A stretch of DNA of 35,004 bases from Gemmatimonadota bacterium (GCA_026706845.1 JAPOXY010000006.1:1-35004), one strand, 5' to 3'. Counted from the stretch's first letter, positions 16,832-24,408 are shown. Program-made: numbers and translations. Notes: generated from the sequence alone by a model not told the origin.

Positions 16832-17524
16832 TCAGCCGTTTTTGGACGTTTTTTTTACGCGCGCAGTGAACAGAAAATCATTGCCGATGGATTCGACTTT
16901 TACGTTTTCAAGTTCGATTGCATCGGTTATTGAAGTGATGTTTAAGGATCCGATTGAGGGTATGCCTGCACCCAGTATTTTGGGCGCGACAAATGCGGCT
17001 ATCCGATCTACCAGACCCAGGCGCAATGCCGATGCAGCCACGCGACTGCCGCCTTCGATCAGGATGTGTCGCAATCCCGATAGGGCGGCTTTTTGCAAGA
17101 CTGCCTTTAGATCTATTTGACTATTCATTACTGGCAATTGCCAGATTTGCGCTCCTTTTTTTTTTCGTTCTTTTATCCGTTTTTTGCACACTTCTTCAGT
17201 TGTTGCTATAATCGGAGGTGTTCCGCTAAAAATTTTGGCGTTTAGTCCGATTTTTAGCCGAGAGTCCAGAACGATCTTTGTCGGGCTGCATCCATCGACA
17301 TGTCGCACGGATAATTCCGGGTCGTCGGCCATCACTGTGCCGCGTCCGACCAGAATCGCGTCGGCCTCTGCGCGAAGTTGATGCCCGCGCACCCGCGATG
17401 CTTTTGATGTGATCCACTTCGAGTCACCCGTGCAGGTGGCGATGTTGCCGTCCAGTGTTTGCGCCAGCTTTAAGGTGACATAAGGTAATCCGGTTGACCG
17501 ATATTTGGTTTCGTTTTCGTTCAT
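16832..17524 (-). CDS. ribD: 5-amino-6-(5-phosphoribosylamino)uracil reductase, RibD C-terminal domain only
   Basis: A 230-residue protein matching only the reductase half of RibD: VTLKLAQTLDGNIA, SKWITSKASRVRGHQLRAEADAILVG (motif), RGTVMADDPELSVR, then IEGGSRVAASALRLGLVDRI. It reduces the ribosyl ring with NADPH. The usual N-terminal zinc deaminase domain (HAE and PCxxC motifs) is absent, and no separate deaminase gene is in the window, so the deamination step must be encoded elsewhere. The ATG shares its A with the stop of the upstream gene (TAATG), so translation is coupled. A related DHFR-fold reductase cannot be excluded, but the riboflavin operon context makes this assignment strong. 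Confidence 0.92.
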   Translation of the reverse strand: MNENETKYRSTGLPYVTLKLAQTLDGNIATCTGDSKWITSKASRVRGHQLRAEADAILVGRGTVMADDPELSVRHVDGCSPTKIVLDSRLKIGLNAKIFSGTPPIIATTEEVCKKRIKERKKKGAQIWQLPVMNSQIDLKAVLQKAALSGLRHILIEGGSRVAASALRLGLVDRIAAFVAPKILGAGIPSIGSLNITSITDAIELENVKVESIGNDFLFTARVKKTSKNG

Positions 17525-19554
17525 TATTTCACTTCAAAAACGGTTTTTCCAACACCCACATTGCCCAGTGCATCTTCCGCTTTTACTACGAGTGTATAAG
17601 AGCCGGTTTTCAGATTTTGAATAGAGAAATTCAGTGTCTCTGTCGGCGAATCAAATATCTGGTCAGTGGGAAAGACCACTTTCCAATCGTCGGAATTGAG
17701 TGAGTACGCTGCCTTGTGAATCGCAGTGGCAGCATCTTGAATTGATCCGGTTACGCGTACTTTTTTATCGATCTGTCTTATGTTGTGCAACTGCACAGTT
17801 GGAGCCGAGTTATCAATTTCAAAGGGCGCGCTGACTGCCTCGGCTGTTAATTCGATGGGATTGTCCAATCGGTCTGATGCGACGACCTTAACTTCGACCG
17901 TGCCATCGGGAACAGCTTCGGTGTGCCAAAAATAATGTGAGGTCTTCAGGTCATCTTTTAACAGCCGCCAGTGCGGTTCGCCAATACTTCTAAAATACAG
18001 GGTGTAAATCAGGGTGTCGTCGTTGGCATCACCGGCAGTCCAATCGATTTTCCACACGCCTTTTTCCATAAATTCTGGATTTTCGCCTTCGTTGCCAGAC
18101 TGGTCGGCTTCGGCTTTAACCCGTAATATTCTGGGATGAACATTGTCCTGCAAGCCCGCGAGTTTGATAGAACGCACCAGTGGTGTCGCATCTTCTGATT
18201 GGGTCTTCAAAATCAACCGATATTGCAAAAAACGCCCGGGGCGACTGGTAATGGGTTTTCCCGATGTGGTGATTGGCTCTGACCACGCGCTCCACGTATC
18301 GTCGGGTTCTTCGCTGTTGCCGGACCGCGTTTGAACAGCGACGGATGTTTCTGCTGGTGTTTCGCTTTGCCACGATACGCGCCCCCAATGCGATACTCGA
18401 TCAAAGTCATAGGGTTCAGAAGTGAGTTGTCCTTCCACAGCAAATTCTTTTTCTATTCGATAAATTTCTCCTGATCCGCTGCATCCTATCCACATTGCAT
18501 TATTGTGCGCGGCAACCATAACCCAGGGATTTACATCTTTTAGTTCTGCGAGCAATGTGGCGTTGCCATCGGGCCAAACACGGTACACGCGCCCGTGTTT
18601 TCCCGTAACTACTTTTACTGTTCCGTCGGCATCTATTACGGAATCCAATAACATCGGGTCATCGGTGTTCCACAGTCGCATTGCCAATCCCGAAGGTCGG
18701 ATCGCATACAGTGTTGCGCCGGATTGATCTGACCTTTTTTGTTCTCTTCCATTTCCTTCTGTCCGACCGCTCTGCGCCATCGCTGTTGCGTAAATTGTGC
18801 CATTTGGCGCTACACTCAGGGAGTGAATCTCTTTTTCACGGGCGTCGTAAAGCACATCTGCACTACCCTGATCGCGTATCCGATAAATCAGTCCGCTGTT
18901 ATCTGTGCTCGCATAGAGCTCGCCCTGAGCACCTGTCGCGAGCGATACCACATTGGGGTCTTTGCTCGCGTAGAGCGGGATGACGTTGCCCTGTTTGTCA
19001 ATTTTCAAAATGCGCCCCTGATCACCGCCTGTACCCGCGTATAAGCTACCGTCTGGACGTGCGATTAGTGCAAATACGTGGCGATCACCTGTCTGACAAA
19101 ATTCCGTGGGTTCTCGTCCCGGGGCGATGCGATAAATCAGTCCGCCCGGCGATGTGCCCGCGTAAACAGCACCATCTGCACCAATGGCGAGGCTAAAAAT
19201 GTGAACTGTTGCGGAATCGGGGGCATCAAATAACAGTTCTGCCCGATCGCTGTCGGGTTTGAGCATGTAAATTCGACCTTTATTGCCGGTTCCGATGTAC
19301 AGGGTTTTGTCCTTATCTACAGATAGTGCCCACACAAAGTCTTCACCTGTATCTGCTACCCGTTTATAGGATGGCGCCAATGTAACCGTGCCTTCCCGCG
19401 TGAGCGACACGCCATCGGGTTCTCCCTTCAGGAAGGCCGTCTGTGAATCTTCTCGCCAAATTTTGGGAGACACTGCGTTTGCGATTGTTCCAAGTAGGAT
19501 GAAAAGCAGCACATGTGTCATCCCTGCTCTCAATATTTTATCTTTTTTCTTCAC
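17524..19554 (-). CDS. Exported seven-bladed beta-propeller protein with C-terminal Ig-like regions
   Basis: A 676-residue protein. I start it at a GTG (19554) because GGAGAGG lies 8 bases upstream; an in-frame ATG at 19584 reads deep into the preceding gene. The N-terminus is basic (KKKDKIL) and then hydrophobic (MTHVLLFILLGTIANA), a signal peptide. Residues about 60-390 hold seven repeats of the type SVDKDKTLYIGTG...GRIYML, that is ..DG.(L/V)Y.GT....G.IYRI, forming a propeller; a polar insert (SGRTEGNGREQKRSDQS) interrupts blade five. Residues about 390-510 look like a beta-sandwich, and two further Ig-like regions follow. Such propellers bind proteins or glycans; no enzyme motif is visible. 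It follows the S55 peptidase with a 17-base overlap and is TAATG-coupled to ribD. Confidence 0.88.
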   Translation of the reverse strand: MKKKDKILRAGMTHVLLFILLGTIANAVSPKIWREDSQTAFLKGEPDGVSLTREGTVTLAPSYKRVADTGEDFVWALSVDKDKTLYIGTGNKGRIYMLKPDSDRAELLFDAPDSATVHIFSLAIGADGAVYAGTSPGGLIYRIAPGREPTEFCQTGDRHVFALIARPDGSLYAGTGGDQGRILKIDKQGNVIPLYASKDPNVVSLATGAQGELYASTDNSGLIYRIRDQGSADVLYDAREKEIHSLSVAPNGTIYATAMAQSGRTEGNGREQKRSDQSGATLYAIRPSGLAMRLWNTDDPMLLDSVIDADGTVKVVTGKHGRVYRVWPDGNATLLAELKDVNPWVMVAAHNNAMWIGCSGSGEIYRIEKEFAVEGQLTSEPYDFDRVSHWGRVSWQSETPAETSVAVQTRSGNSEEPDDTWSAWSEPITTSGKPITSRPGRFLQYRLILKTQSEDATPLVRSIKLAGLQDNVHPRILRVKAEADQSGNEGENPEFMEKGVWKIDWTAGDANDDTLIYTLYFRSIGEPHWRLLKDDLKTSHYFWHTEAVPDGTVEVKVVASDRLDNPIELTAEAVSAPFEIDNSAPTVQLHNIRQIDKKVRVTGSIQDAATAIHKAAYSLNSDDWKVVFPTDQIFDSPTETLNFSIQNLKTGSYTLVVKAEDALGNVGVGKTVFEVK

Positions 19555-21310
19555 TCGAACCTCTCCTGCCTGAAAAAGTTGCACTACCGTCTTTGCCCAC
19601 GACCAGAAGCGCCGTTTGACTGCCGGTCAATACATAGTTGGTCCGTACATGTTTTTGGCTATATACCGACTGCTGTGATTTTTGCACGACATCTGACCCA
19701 CGCGCCAGTGATAGTGCTGACAGAACCGAAGTGGGCAATCCCGAGATTTCGCGTCCACCCATTGTCACGCTGGGGCGAGAAGCTATGAATCTCGCAACGA
19801 GTACATCATTGCGCCCCGATTTCTCGATTAGACCAATCAGTTCATCCAGAGTTTTGGGTTGATAAGCAGTGCGTTTCATATCTTGTAATCGCTGTTCGCG
19901 TTCATTCACAATCTGCAATATCAAACGTCCTGGCGTCATAAATCCGGGAATTGGCAAGGCGACATTTACGGTCTCGCCCTTGCCCAGCAACGGAGCCAGC
20001 GCAATAGAGACGTGTACTGTATCGCCCGGTTCGTAACGCGAACGATCCAATCGCAGCCCTTTAATACGCGCACTTTGGGTGCGTTCCTCAACGGATAATT
20101 GAAATATAGCCGAGTCAATACGGGCATCGACAAAAGGATTCTGGATCACTTGTGTAAGGGGTTGTGTCAAGCCCAGTACTGCCAATCCAAGTCCCTGAGT
20201 ACCTGCGTACTTATTTTTTATGATTATGGGTTCGCGTTTGGGCAGATGCAACGTCAATTGTCCTGCAACAGTGGTTTCACCAGTCAATTTCTCAGCGGAG
20301 ATAACAGAGGTCGCTACAGCCATTCGCACCAGCAACGGTCCCAATTCTCTGTGGCGAAATACCTCCATATTAAACGAGGCGTCGTGGTTGGGAGATACGA
20401 CAGAGATACGCACTGGCATCATTTCTGCTTCAGATCCTATTACGCCAGCAATGCCCGGTGCGCGATCTTGCAAGATCACGCCGATATGTCGCGATGCAGT
20501 GCCTACCTTAAACGAAAGCATCTGGCTGGAAATCACTTCGTGAATAAATGCTGCGGTCATAGACATCGCCGTGCGACCACCAAATAACAGGGGATGCCCA
20601 AATCCCACTACCTTATCATCCACGCGATGCGTCAGCGTGCCAATACCTGTGACACTGAGATCGCCCCGAACCAATTGCACGCCCAGAGGCGCGCCCGGTT
20701 CAAATGGACCGACAGATAGGGATGGGTCTGTTCCGCCGCCGCCCTGCATGGGCAACAGGCCGTATTTTGACAATTCACCGCGATATTCCACGACCACTTG
20801 CTGAGCAAATCCCGAGAGCATTAGAGGTACAGCCACGGGTTTTAGCACACCGCCCTGTACGCCAGCGATTTGTCCATCCCACGGCGCAGATCCAAATGTC
20901 GCATTCGACAGGGTGTCCTGCGATGTGCGTTGGAGCACCGTCATCATTTCGCCAATTGGCGTGATTCCCGCAATTGGCTCTTCGGCGAATGCACCAATGC
21001 TGTAGCCGACTGCGCCGACGAGTTTGCCCTCGATATATACCGGACTGCCACTCATGCCGGCGATGACGCCCGTTTGCGCCATGGGACCGCCAGACAGACG
21101 GGCGAGAATCATGTCGCTTTTTGGACCAAAAACATTGCGCAAAACGCCTAATACTTCGACGCCGAATGTGTCGATGCGGGTGCCTTGAAATACCGTGCGA
21201 CCAACGCCTTTCATGCCGCGCTGGATATCATCGACAGACATGTATAACTCGGCACTGCTCGATCCATATAGTATGCAGATTGTGAAAAATGTCAAAAATC
21301 GAGAGAGCAT
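19538..21310 (-). CDS. SpoIVB/S55-type peptidase-domain exported protein
   Basis: A 590-residue protein with a signal peptide (MLSRFLTFFTICILYGSSSA). Residues about 30-125 (RGMKGVGRTVFQGTRIDTF, LARLSGGP, then GMSGSPVYIEGKLVGAVGYS) match the S55 domain found in many non-sporulating bacteria, with a candidate nucleophile serine in GMSGSP (residues 87/89). A second conserved piece, GIGTLTHRVDDKVVGFGHPL at 222-241, supplies the probable active-site histidine (239). In SpoIVB the His comes before the Ser, so the order here is reversed. The rest is beta-rich. Likely a periplasmic or envelope protease or a structural derivative; the substrate is unknown. It is the first gene of the long operon; GGAAGTGA precedes the ATG. 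Confidence 0.88.
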   Translation of the reverse strand: MLSRFLTFFTICILYGSSSAELYMSVDDIQRGMKGVGRTVFQGTRIDTFGVEVLGVLRNVFGPKSDMILARLSGGPMAQTGVIAGMSGSPVYIEGKLVGAVGYSIGAFAEEPIAGITPIGEMMTVLQRTSQDTLSNATFGSAPWDGQIAGVQGGVLKPVAVPLMLSGFAQQVVVEYRGELSKYGLLPMQGGGGTDPSLSVGPFEPGAPLGVQLVRGDLSVTGIGTLTHRVDDKVVGFGHPLLFGGRTAMSMTAAFIHEVISSQMLSFKVGTASRHIGVILQDRAPGIAGVIGSEAEMMPVRISVVSPNHDASFNMEVFRHRELGPLLVRMAVATSVISAEKLTGETTVAGQLTLHLPKREPIIIKNKYAGTQGLGLAVLGLTQPLTQVIQNPFVDARIDSAIFQLSVEERTQSARIKGLRLDRSRYEPGDTVHVSIALAPLLGKGETVNVALPIPGFMTPGRLILQIVNEREQRLQDMKRTAYQPKTLDELIGLIEKSGRNDVLVARFIASRPSVTMGGREISGLPTSVLSALSLARGSDVVQKSQQSVYSQKHVRTNYVLTGSQTALLVVGKDGSATFSGRRGSSEEKR

Positions 21311-21360
21311 GCGTTCACTTCCGCGTAGAAGGGGATAAGAGAAAATTTTTGCATTCTGAT

Positions 21361-21389
21361 ATTATACCGTTTTTTGGGGCGGTGAACAA
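21361..21389 (-). promoter_or_regulatory. Sigma-70-type promoter of the S55-propeller-rib-nusB-secA operon
   Basis: Minus strand TTGTTC (21389-21384), a 17-base spacer, then a perfect TATAAT (21366-21361). The predicted start leaves about 44 bases of leader before the ATG at 21310. No FMN riboswitch fits in so short a leader. Confidence 0.75.
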
Positions 21390-21394
21390 GTTTC

Positions 21395-21423
21395 TTGTAA
21401 AACATATCAAATCTGAGTATAAT
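21395..21423 (+). promoter_or_regulatory. Sigma-70-type promoter of rlmH, overlapping its upstream ATG
   Basis: TTGTAA (21395-21400), a 17-base spacer, perfect TATAAT (21418-21423). The predicted start is at about 21430-21431, which is the A of the ATG used here for rlmH; the ATG at 21422 lies inside the -10 element. Confidence 0.65.
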
Positions 21424-21430
21424 GGCAAAT

Positions 21431-21901
21431 ATGCAGATCACTTTGGTCACTGTGGGCAGGTTCAAAGACGCGTGTTATCGAGACGCCGCACAAAATTATA
21501 TCAAACGGCTGAAACACTATGTCGCTTATGATGAGATTGAGGTGCGCGAAGAACGCGGTGGCAAAAATGTCCGCGTGTCTGATATTATTGAGAAAGAAGG
21601 CCATCGCCTTTTAAGTGCGCTGCATCCAGATGCCACTGTGGTTGCTCTCGGGCCGTCTGGCAAATTGTGTCGTTCTGAAATTTTAGCCAAAAGATTGAAC
21701 CATGTGCGCGTACAAAGAAAAAGCCGCCTCTTTTTTTGCATTGGCGGCCCTTTTGGGCTTTCATCTCGAGTTTTGTCGCGTGCAGATTGGCATTTGTCAC
21801 TTTCACCTATGACCTTTCCGCACGAATTGGCGCGCGTTATCTTGCTCGAGCAACTCTATCGCGCCTTTACGATTATCAGAGGTGAAAATTACCACAAATA
21901 A
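21431..21901 (+). CDS. rlmH: 23S rRNA (pseudouridine1915-N3)-methyltransferase RlmH
   Basis: A 156-residue SPOUT-family methyltransferase that methylates pseudouridine 1915 in helix 69 of 23S rRNA, using S-adenosylmethionine, on assembled ribosomes. It has the N-terminal strand MQITLVTVGRF, the SAM-binding knot segment FFCIGGPFGLSS, and the strongly conserved tail LSPMTFPHELARVILLEQLYRA...RGENYHK. Length is typical. I use the ATG at 21431, because family members start at this strand and because the best promoter would start transcription there; an ATG at 21422 adds three residues. No Shine-Dalgarno sequence is visible for either. Monocistronic and divergent from the S55 operon. Confidence 0.95.
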   Translation: MQITLVTVGRFKDACYRDAAQNYIKRLKHYVAYDEIEVREERGGKNVRVSDIIEKEGHRLLSALHPDATVVALGPSGKLCRSEILAKRLNHVRVQRKSRLFFCIGGPFGLSSRVLSRADWHLSLSPMTFPHELARVILLEQLYRAFTIIRGENYHK

Positions 21902-21928
21902 AACAATTTAGAAACCGCTTAAAATCAG

Positions 21929-22013
21929 CCCGGGGGCAGGCGACTCACACAGCCTGGGAGAGATGATTCTGCAGAGAATCCGGCTACGTTGAGTCAACTC
22001 GCCCCCGGGTTTT
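21929..22013 (+). ncRNA. Rod-shaped structured element; terminator or small structured RNA candidate
   Basis: A nested fold: CCCGGGGGC (21929-21937) pairs with GCCCCCGGG (22001-22009); inside it GACTCA (21942-21947) with TGAGTC (21990-21995); inside that AGCC (21951-21954) with GGCT (21982-21985); and a tip hairpin GATTCT-GCAG-AGAATC (21965-21980). On the plus strand TTTT follows directly, so it may terminate rlmH. Its four stacked stems with internal loops are more elaborate than a terminator needs. I recognise no riboswitch, tRNA or known ncRNA. Confidence 0.5.
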
Positions 22014-22283
22014 AACATGTCAAAACCAAACCTGTGTTGATAAGGGGTAAATCAGTAATAGCGAGTTCACTAACTCAAATATATGGTAGAAAAATTGGAA
22101 CGGGGAGTTCAGATAAGCTATTCACAAATGACTGAGAAAATCCGATGGGGAATCGGGGTCACCTGCTTGACTCAGGGGGAGTTGACGAGTTTTTGCCACA
22201 AGAACGGGCTTAAAATAAGCCATTGTTTTTATTAAGTCAAGATTACTTTTTTGTTTCATCTGGTATGCGCCAGATATTGTGTG

Positions 22284-22373
22284 TCAAATCATCCTATCCA
22301 CAGCCCAATGTGTTCCCAACACATCTTTTCCGACAGGTGTAACTTCAAATCGGCCCAGGTTCAGATTGTATAG
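22284..22373 (-). pseudogene. Possible gene remnant, C-terminal fragment of about 29 codons
   Basis: A short open stretch on the minus strand ends in a stop at 22286-22284 and reads LNLGRFEVTPVGKDVLGTHW then AVDRMI. It has no start codon or RBS and is closed upstream by a stop. The pattern F-x-x-T-P-x-G-K-x-V-L is like the end of a winged-helix domain, so it may be the tail of a decayed gene. Chance cannot be excluded at this length. Confidence 0.3.
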
Positions 22374-22434
22374 TTAGTATAAGAAAGACATACGTTTGTA
22401 TTTATAGATGCATAAAAATACAAGCGCGAACATC

Positions 22435-23709
22435 TTATTTTTTAAATAATCGCGTGTACACAGCAGGTTCTTCAAAAATCCCTCCGCTTTGCTCGTAGTA
22501 GTTCTTATCCAACACAAATGCACCACCTCTGGGTCGCAACCACGATGCATTGGGCAGGGCATATTCCGAGAGCATGCGATCCCATGTTCTGTAATTTTCC
22601 GGGCCGTTGGATTCCATCAGTCCCCCTTTCACACCGGGAAATGCGGGCAATCGCGCGGCCACATTTTTGTTCCATTCCACCAGCACGGGTACACACGCAT
22701 TATCCGCCACAAAACACGGTACACTATTTTTCGCTGCTTCTATCATGCGAAAAGCCAATGAGAGGGTTTTACCCGCGGGCTTGATCGCCATAGCGCCATA
22801 TCCCTGCTCCAGACGGGTGTGTACATCCACAACTGTTTCGATGCTTTCATCGCCTGCAAAACGGGCAGGCAAGCCGTGTACATCGATATCTGCTGGGCGA
22901 GAAAAGGGTTCTTCAATCAGGACAATGCGATCCAGCATACCTTCATTGTCCGCATGATCTAATAAGCGCGCCATGCTGTTTTTTTCGCCATAACGACCAT
23001 TGGCATCGAGATAATAGAGCACCTGTCCCGAATCGGTCATCTCCGTTTCATACCGACGTGCCAGACTGTGAATCTGCGACAGACAGGCCATGTCTGTTTT
23101 TAACATTTCGGCTTCATCTCCCGGATGCCCAATTTTGATTTTTAGTATGTACGCCCCGCTATCTAAAATTGCCCGCAATTCATCTATAGGCAGGGTATAA
23201 CTCACTGCGGGGACAAGCGCGACATGCGATTGGCGATGGGATAAAAATGAGCGAAATTTTTCCGGGATTAAGGCGTCGAAGGTCGCCAATTTCTTCTGCT
23301 TTGCATACAAGGTCCAGGCGGCGTTGTCCAGTGCTACCAGTGCAATTAGCGCAAATGTTCGGCGCAAATCCCCCTGACCTGTGATCGCTTTGGCATAAGA
23401 AAAGACGTCGTTTTCAATGGTGTCGAACAATGCCAGGGGGTCGGAAAATTCTTTCCCCTTGATGTGCTGTAGGGCGAATTCCAGGAGAGATGCCTGAAGC
23501 AAATTGCCGCCCATTTCCGTATGTGCAGCAAATACGGCTGCGTCTGACCACAGTACTGCCAAACCACCTATCCCAAAAGCCTCATACCCATCGGCATCTT
23601 TTAAGCGCACGACGAGATTCCACTTTTCGTGAAAAGCCGATCCCTTAAACGCAAAGGGCCGCGCGAATGGTTCGCGCTGAATTTCTAAATCTGTTTCGAC
23701 AATGTGCAT
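22435..23709 (-). CDS. Enolase-superfamily enzyme (mandelate racemase / muconate lactonizing type)
   Basis: A 424-residue protein. I start at the ATG at 23709 (MHIVETDLEIQ), with AAAGGA upstream; an ORF start at 23763 adds a non-conserved leader. Residues about 1-150 form the capping domain. The barrel domain shows KIKIG (Lys-x-Lys catalytic motif), LDANGRYG (first metal Asp), LIEEPF (second metal Glu), AGDESI (third metal ligand) and AIKPAGKT (Lys on the last strands). The metal-site series is complete, so a Mg-dependent proton abstraction alpha to a carboxylate is expected: a racemase, epimerase, lactonizing enzyme or acid-sugar dehydratase. The two-lysine layout favours the muconate-lactonizing/dipeptide-epimerase subgroup, but the substrate is unknown. 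Single gene, divergent from uridine kinase. Confidence 0.88.
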   Translation of the reverse strand: MHIVETDLEIQREPFARPFAFKGSAFHEKWNLVVRLKDADGYEAFGIGGLAVLWSDAAVFAAHTEMGGNLLQASLLEFALQHIKGKEFSDPLALFDTIENDVFSYAKAITGQGDLRRTFALIALVALDNAAWTLYAKQKKLATFDALIPEKFRSFLSHRQSHVALVPAVSYTLPIDELRAILDSGAYILKIKIGHPGDEAEMLKTDMACLSQIHSLARRYETEMTDSGQVLYYLDANGRYGEKNSMARLLDHADNEGMLDRIVLIEEPFSRPADIDVHGLPARFAGDESIETVVDVHTRLEQGYGAMAIKPAGKTLSLAFRMIEAAKNSVPCFVADNACVPVLVEWNKNVAARLPAFPGVKGGLMESNGPENYRTWDRMLSEYALPNASWLRPRGGAFVLDKNYYEQSGGIFEEPAVYTRLFKK

Positions 23710-23745
23710 TTGTTTGTATCCTTTGATAAGGGGATGGCACAAGAG

Positions 23746-23774
23746 TTGTCCCCTAAACGGCATTCAGGGATAAT
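23746..23774 (+). promoter_or_regulatory. Candidate promoter of uridine kinase
   Basis: TTGTCC (23746-23751), a 17-base spacer, GATAAT (23769-23774). The predicted start is within a few bases of the ATG at 23779, so the mRNA would have almost no leader. Its -10 region is shared with the opposite promoter. Confidence 0.4.
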
Positions 23775-23798
23775 ATACATGCCCCAAAAAATTTGCAA
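23770..23798 (-). promoter_or_regulatory. Candidate promoter of the enolase-family gene, inside the uridine kinase 5' end
   Basis: Minus strand TTGCAA (23798-23793), a 17-base spacer, TATTAT (23775-23770). The -35 lies within the first codons of uridine kinase, and the -10 overlaps the opposite-facing -10 by five bases. The predicted leader is about 54 bases. Confidence 0.55.
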
Positions 23799-24408
23799 GC
23801 CCTACATCGTTGGTATTGCCGGAGGCACTGGCGCGGGTAAGACCACACTTGCCCACATACTTTTTGATCATCTCGGCGATGATCGTGCTCTAAGCATTGC
23901 CCACGATGCGTACTATCGCGATTTTTCCCATATCCCGGCAGACCAGCGCGGGCAAATCAATTTCGATCATCCCGATGCACTCGAGACAGATTTGCTGGTC
24001 CAACACCTTCAGGCATTATCTCGTGGGGAAACCGTCTCGATACCCACTTACGATTTTGCCACCCATATCCGCACTGGTAGAACCTTTGAGATATGTCCTC
24101 GCCCCATTATTATTGTGGAAGGCATTCTCCTGTTGGTCGAACAAATACTGCGCGATGTCCTGAATTTGAAAATTTTTGTGGATACACCGCCAGATATTCG
24201 CCTGATTCGTCGCATTAACCGCGATGTCGATGAACGCGGGCGCACCCCCAAATCCGTTACCCTTCAATACCTCGAAACTGTGCGCCCCATGCACGATGCT
24301 TATGTCGAACCGTCCCGCAAATATGCCGATCTCATCGTTTGCGGAGATCGCGTTTTTACCATTGCAGCGGATTTGATTTTGGGACATCTATATACTATTT
24401 GGGAGTAA
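23779..24408 (+). CDS. udk: Uridine kinase
   Basis: A 209-residue P-loop kinase of the uridine/cytidine kinase family, which phosphorylates uridine or cytidine to the monophosphate for pyrimidine salvage. The Walker A loop is GIAGGTGAGKTT near residue 12. It is followed by SIAHDAYYRD, NFDHPDALETDLL, the nucleoside-binding IPTYDFATHIRTGRT, VEGILLL and the lid FVDTPPDIRLIRRINRDVDERGR. All expected motifs are present and length is typical. I choose the ATG at 23779; upstream in-frame ATGs (23704, 23734) would add residues absent from the family. Monocistronic. Confidence 0.93.
   Translation: MPQKICKPYIVGIAGGTGAGKTTLAHILFDHLGDDRALSIAHDAYYRDFSHIPADQRGQINFDHPDALETDLLVQHLQALSRGETVSIPTYDFATHIRTGRTFEICPRPIIIVEGILLLVEQILRDVLNLKIFVDTPPDIRLIRRINRDVDERGRTPKSVTLQYLETVRPMHDAYVEPSRKYADLIVCGDRVFTIAADLILGHLYTIWE

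Larger units (their letters stand above)
21902..22434. other. 533-base convergent gap with structured elements, no clear gene
   Basis: Between the 3' ends of rlmH and the enolase-family gene. From left to right it holds: the rod-like inverted repeat at 21929-22013; an AT-rich stretch; a smaller fold near 22131-22185 (CTGAG...CTCAG closing CCGAT-loop-ATCGG); a weak plus-strand hairpin, GGCTTA-AAA-TAAGCC at 22207-22221 followed by TTGTTTTTATT; and a possible gene remnant at 22284-22373. A 33-codon minus-strand ORF (22122-22223) has no RBS and is not called. The motif GGGGGxGAGTTGAC occurs twice, on the minus strand near 22003-21990 and on the plus strand near 22177-22190. Confidence 0.6.

Noticed and set aside
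14443-17524. FMN riboswitch controlling the rib genes
   Set aside because: Gaps between the genes are at most 6 bases and the operon leader is only about 44 bases; there is no room for an RFN element.
21920-22016. Integron attC site or tRNA in the rod-like element
   Set aside because: Lacks the RYYYAAC/GTTRRRY core sites, and no integrase is near; lacks all tRNA consensus bases.
22155-22200. tRNA-like stretch (CCTG-CTTGACT-CAGG resembling an anticodon arm with TGA)
   Set aside because: No T-arm GTTCRA motif, no acceptor stem and no D-arm in the right place.
22122-22223. 33-codon minus-strand ORF starting MAYFKPVLVA
   Set aside because: No ribosome-binding site, its ATG precedes the only candidate transcription start, and the region looks structural rather than coding.
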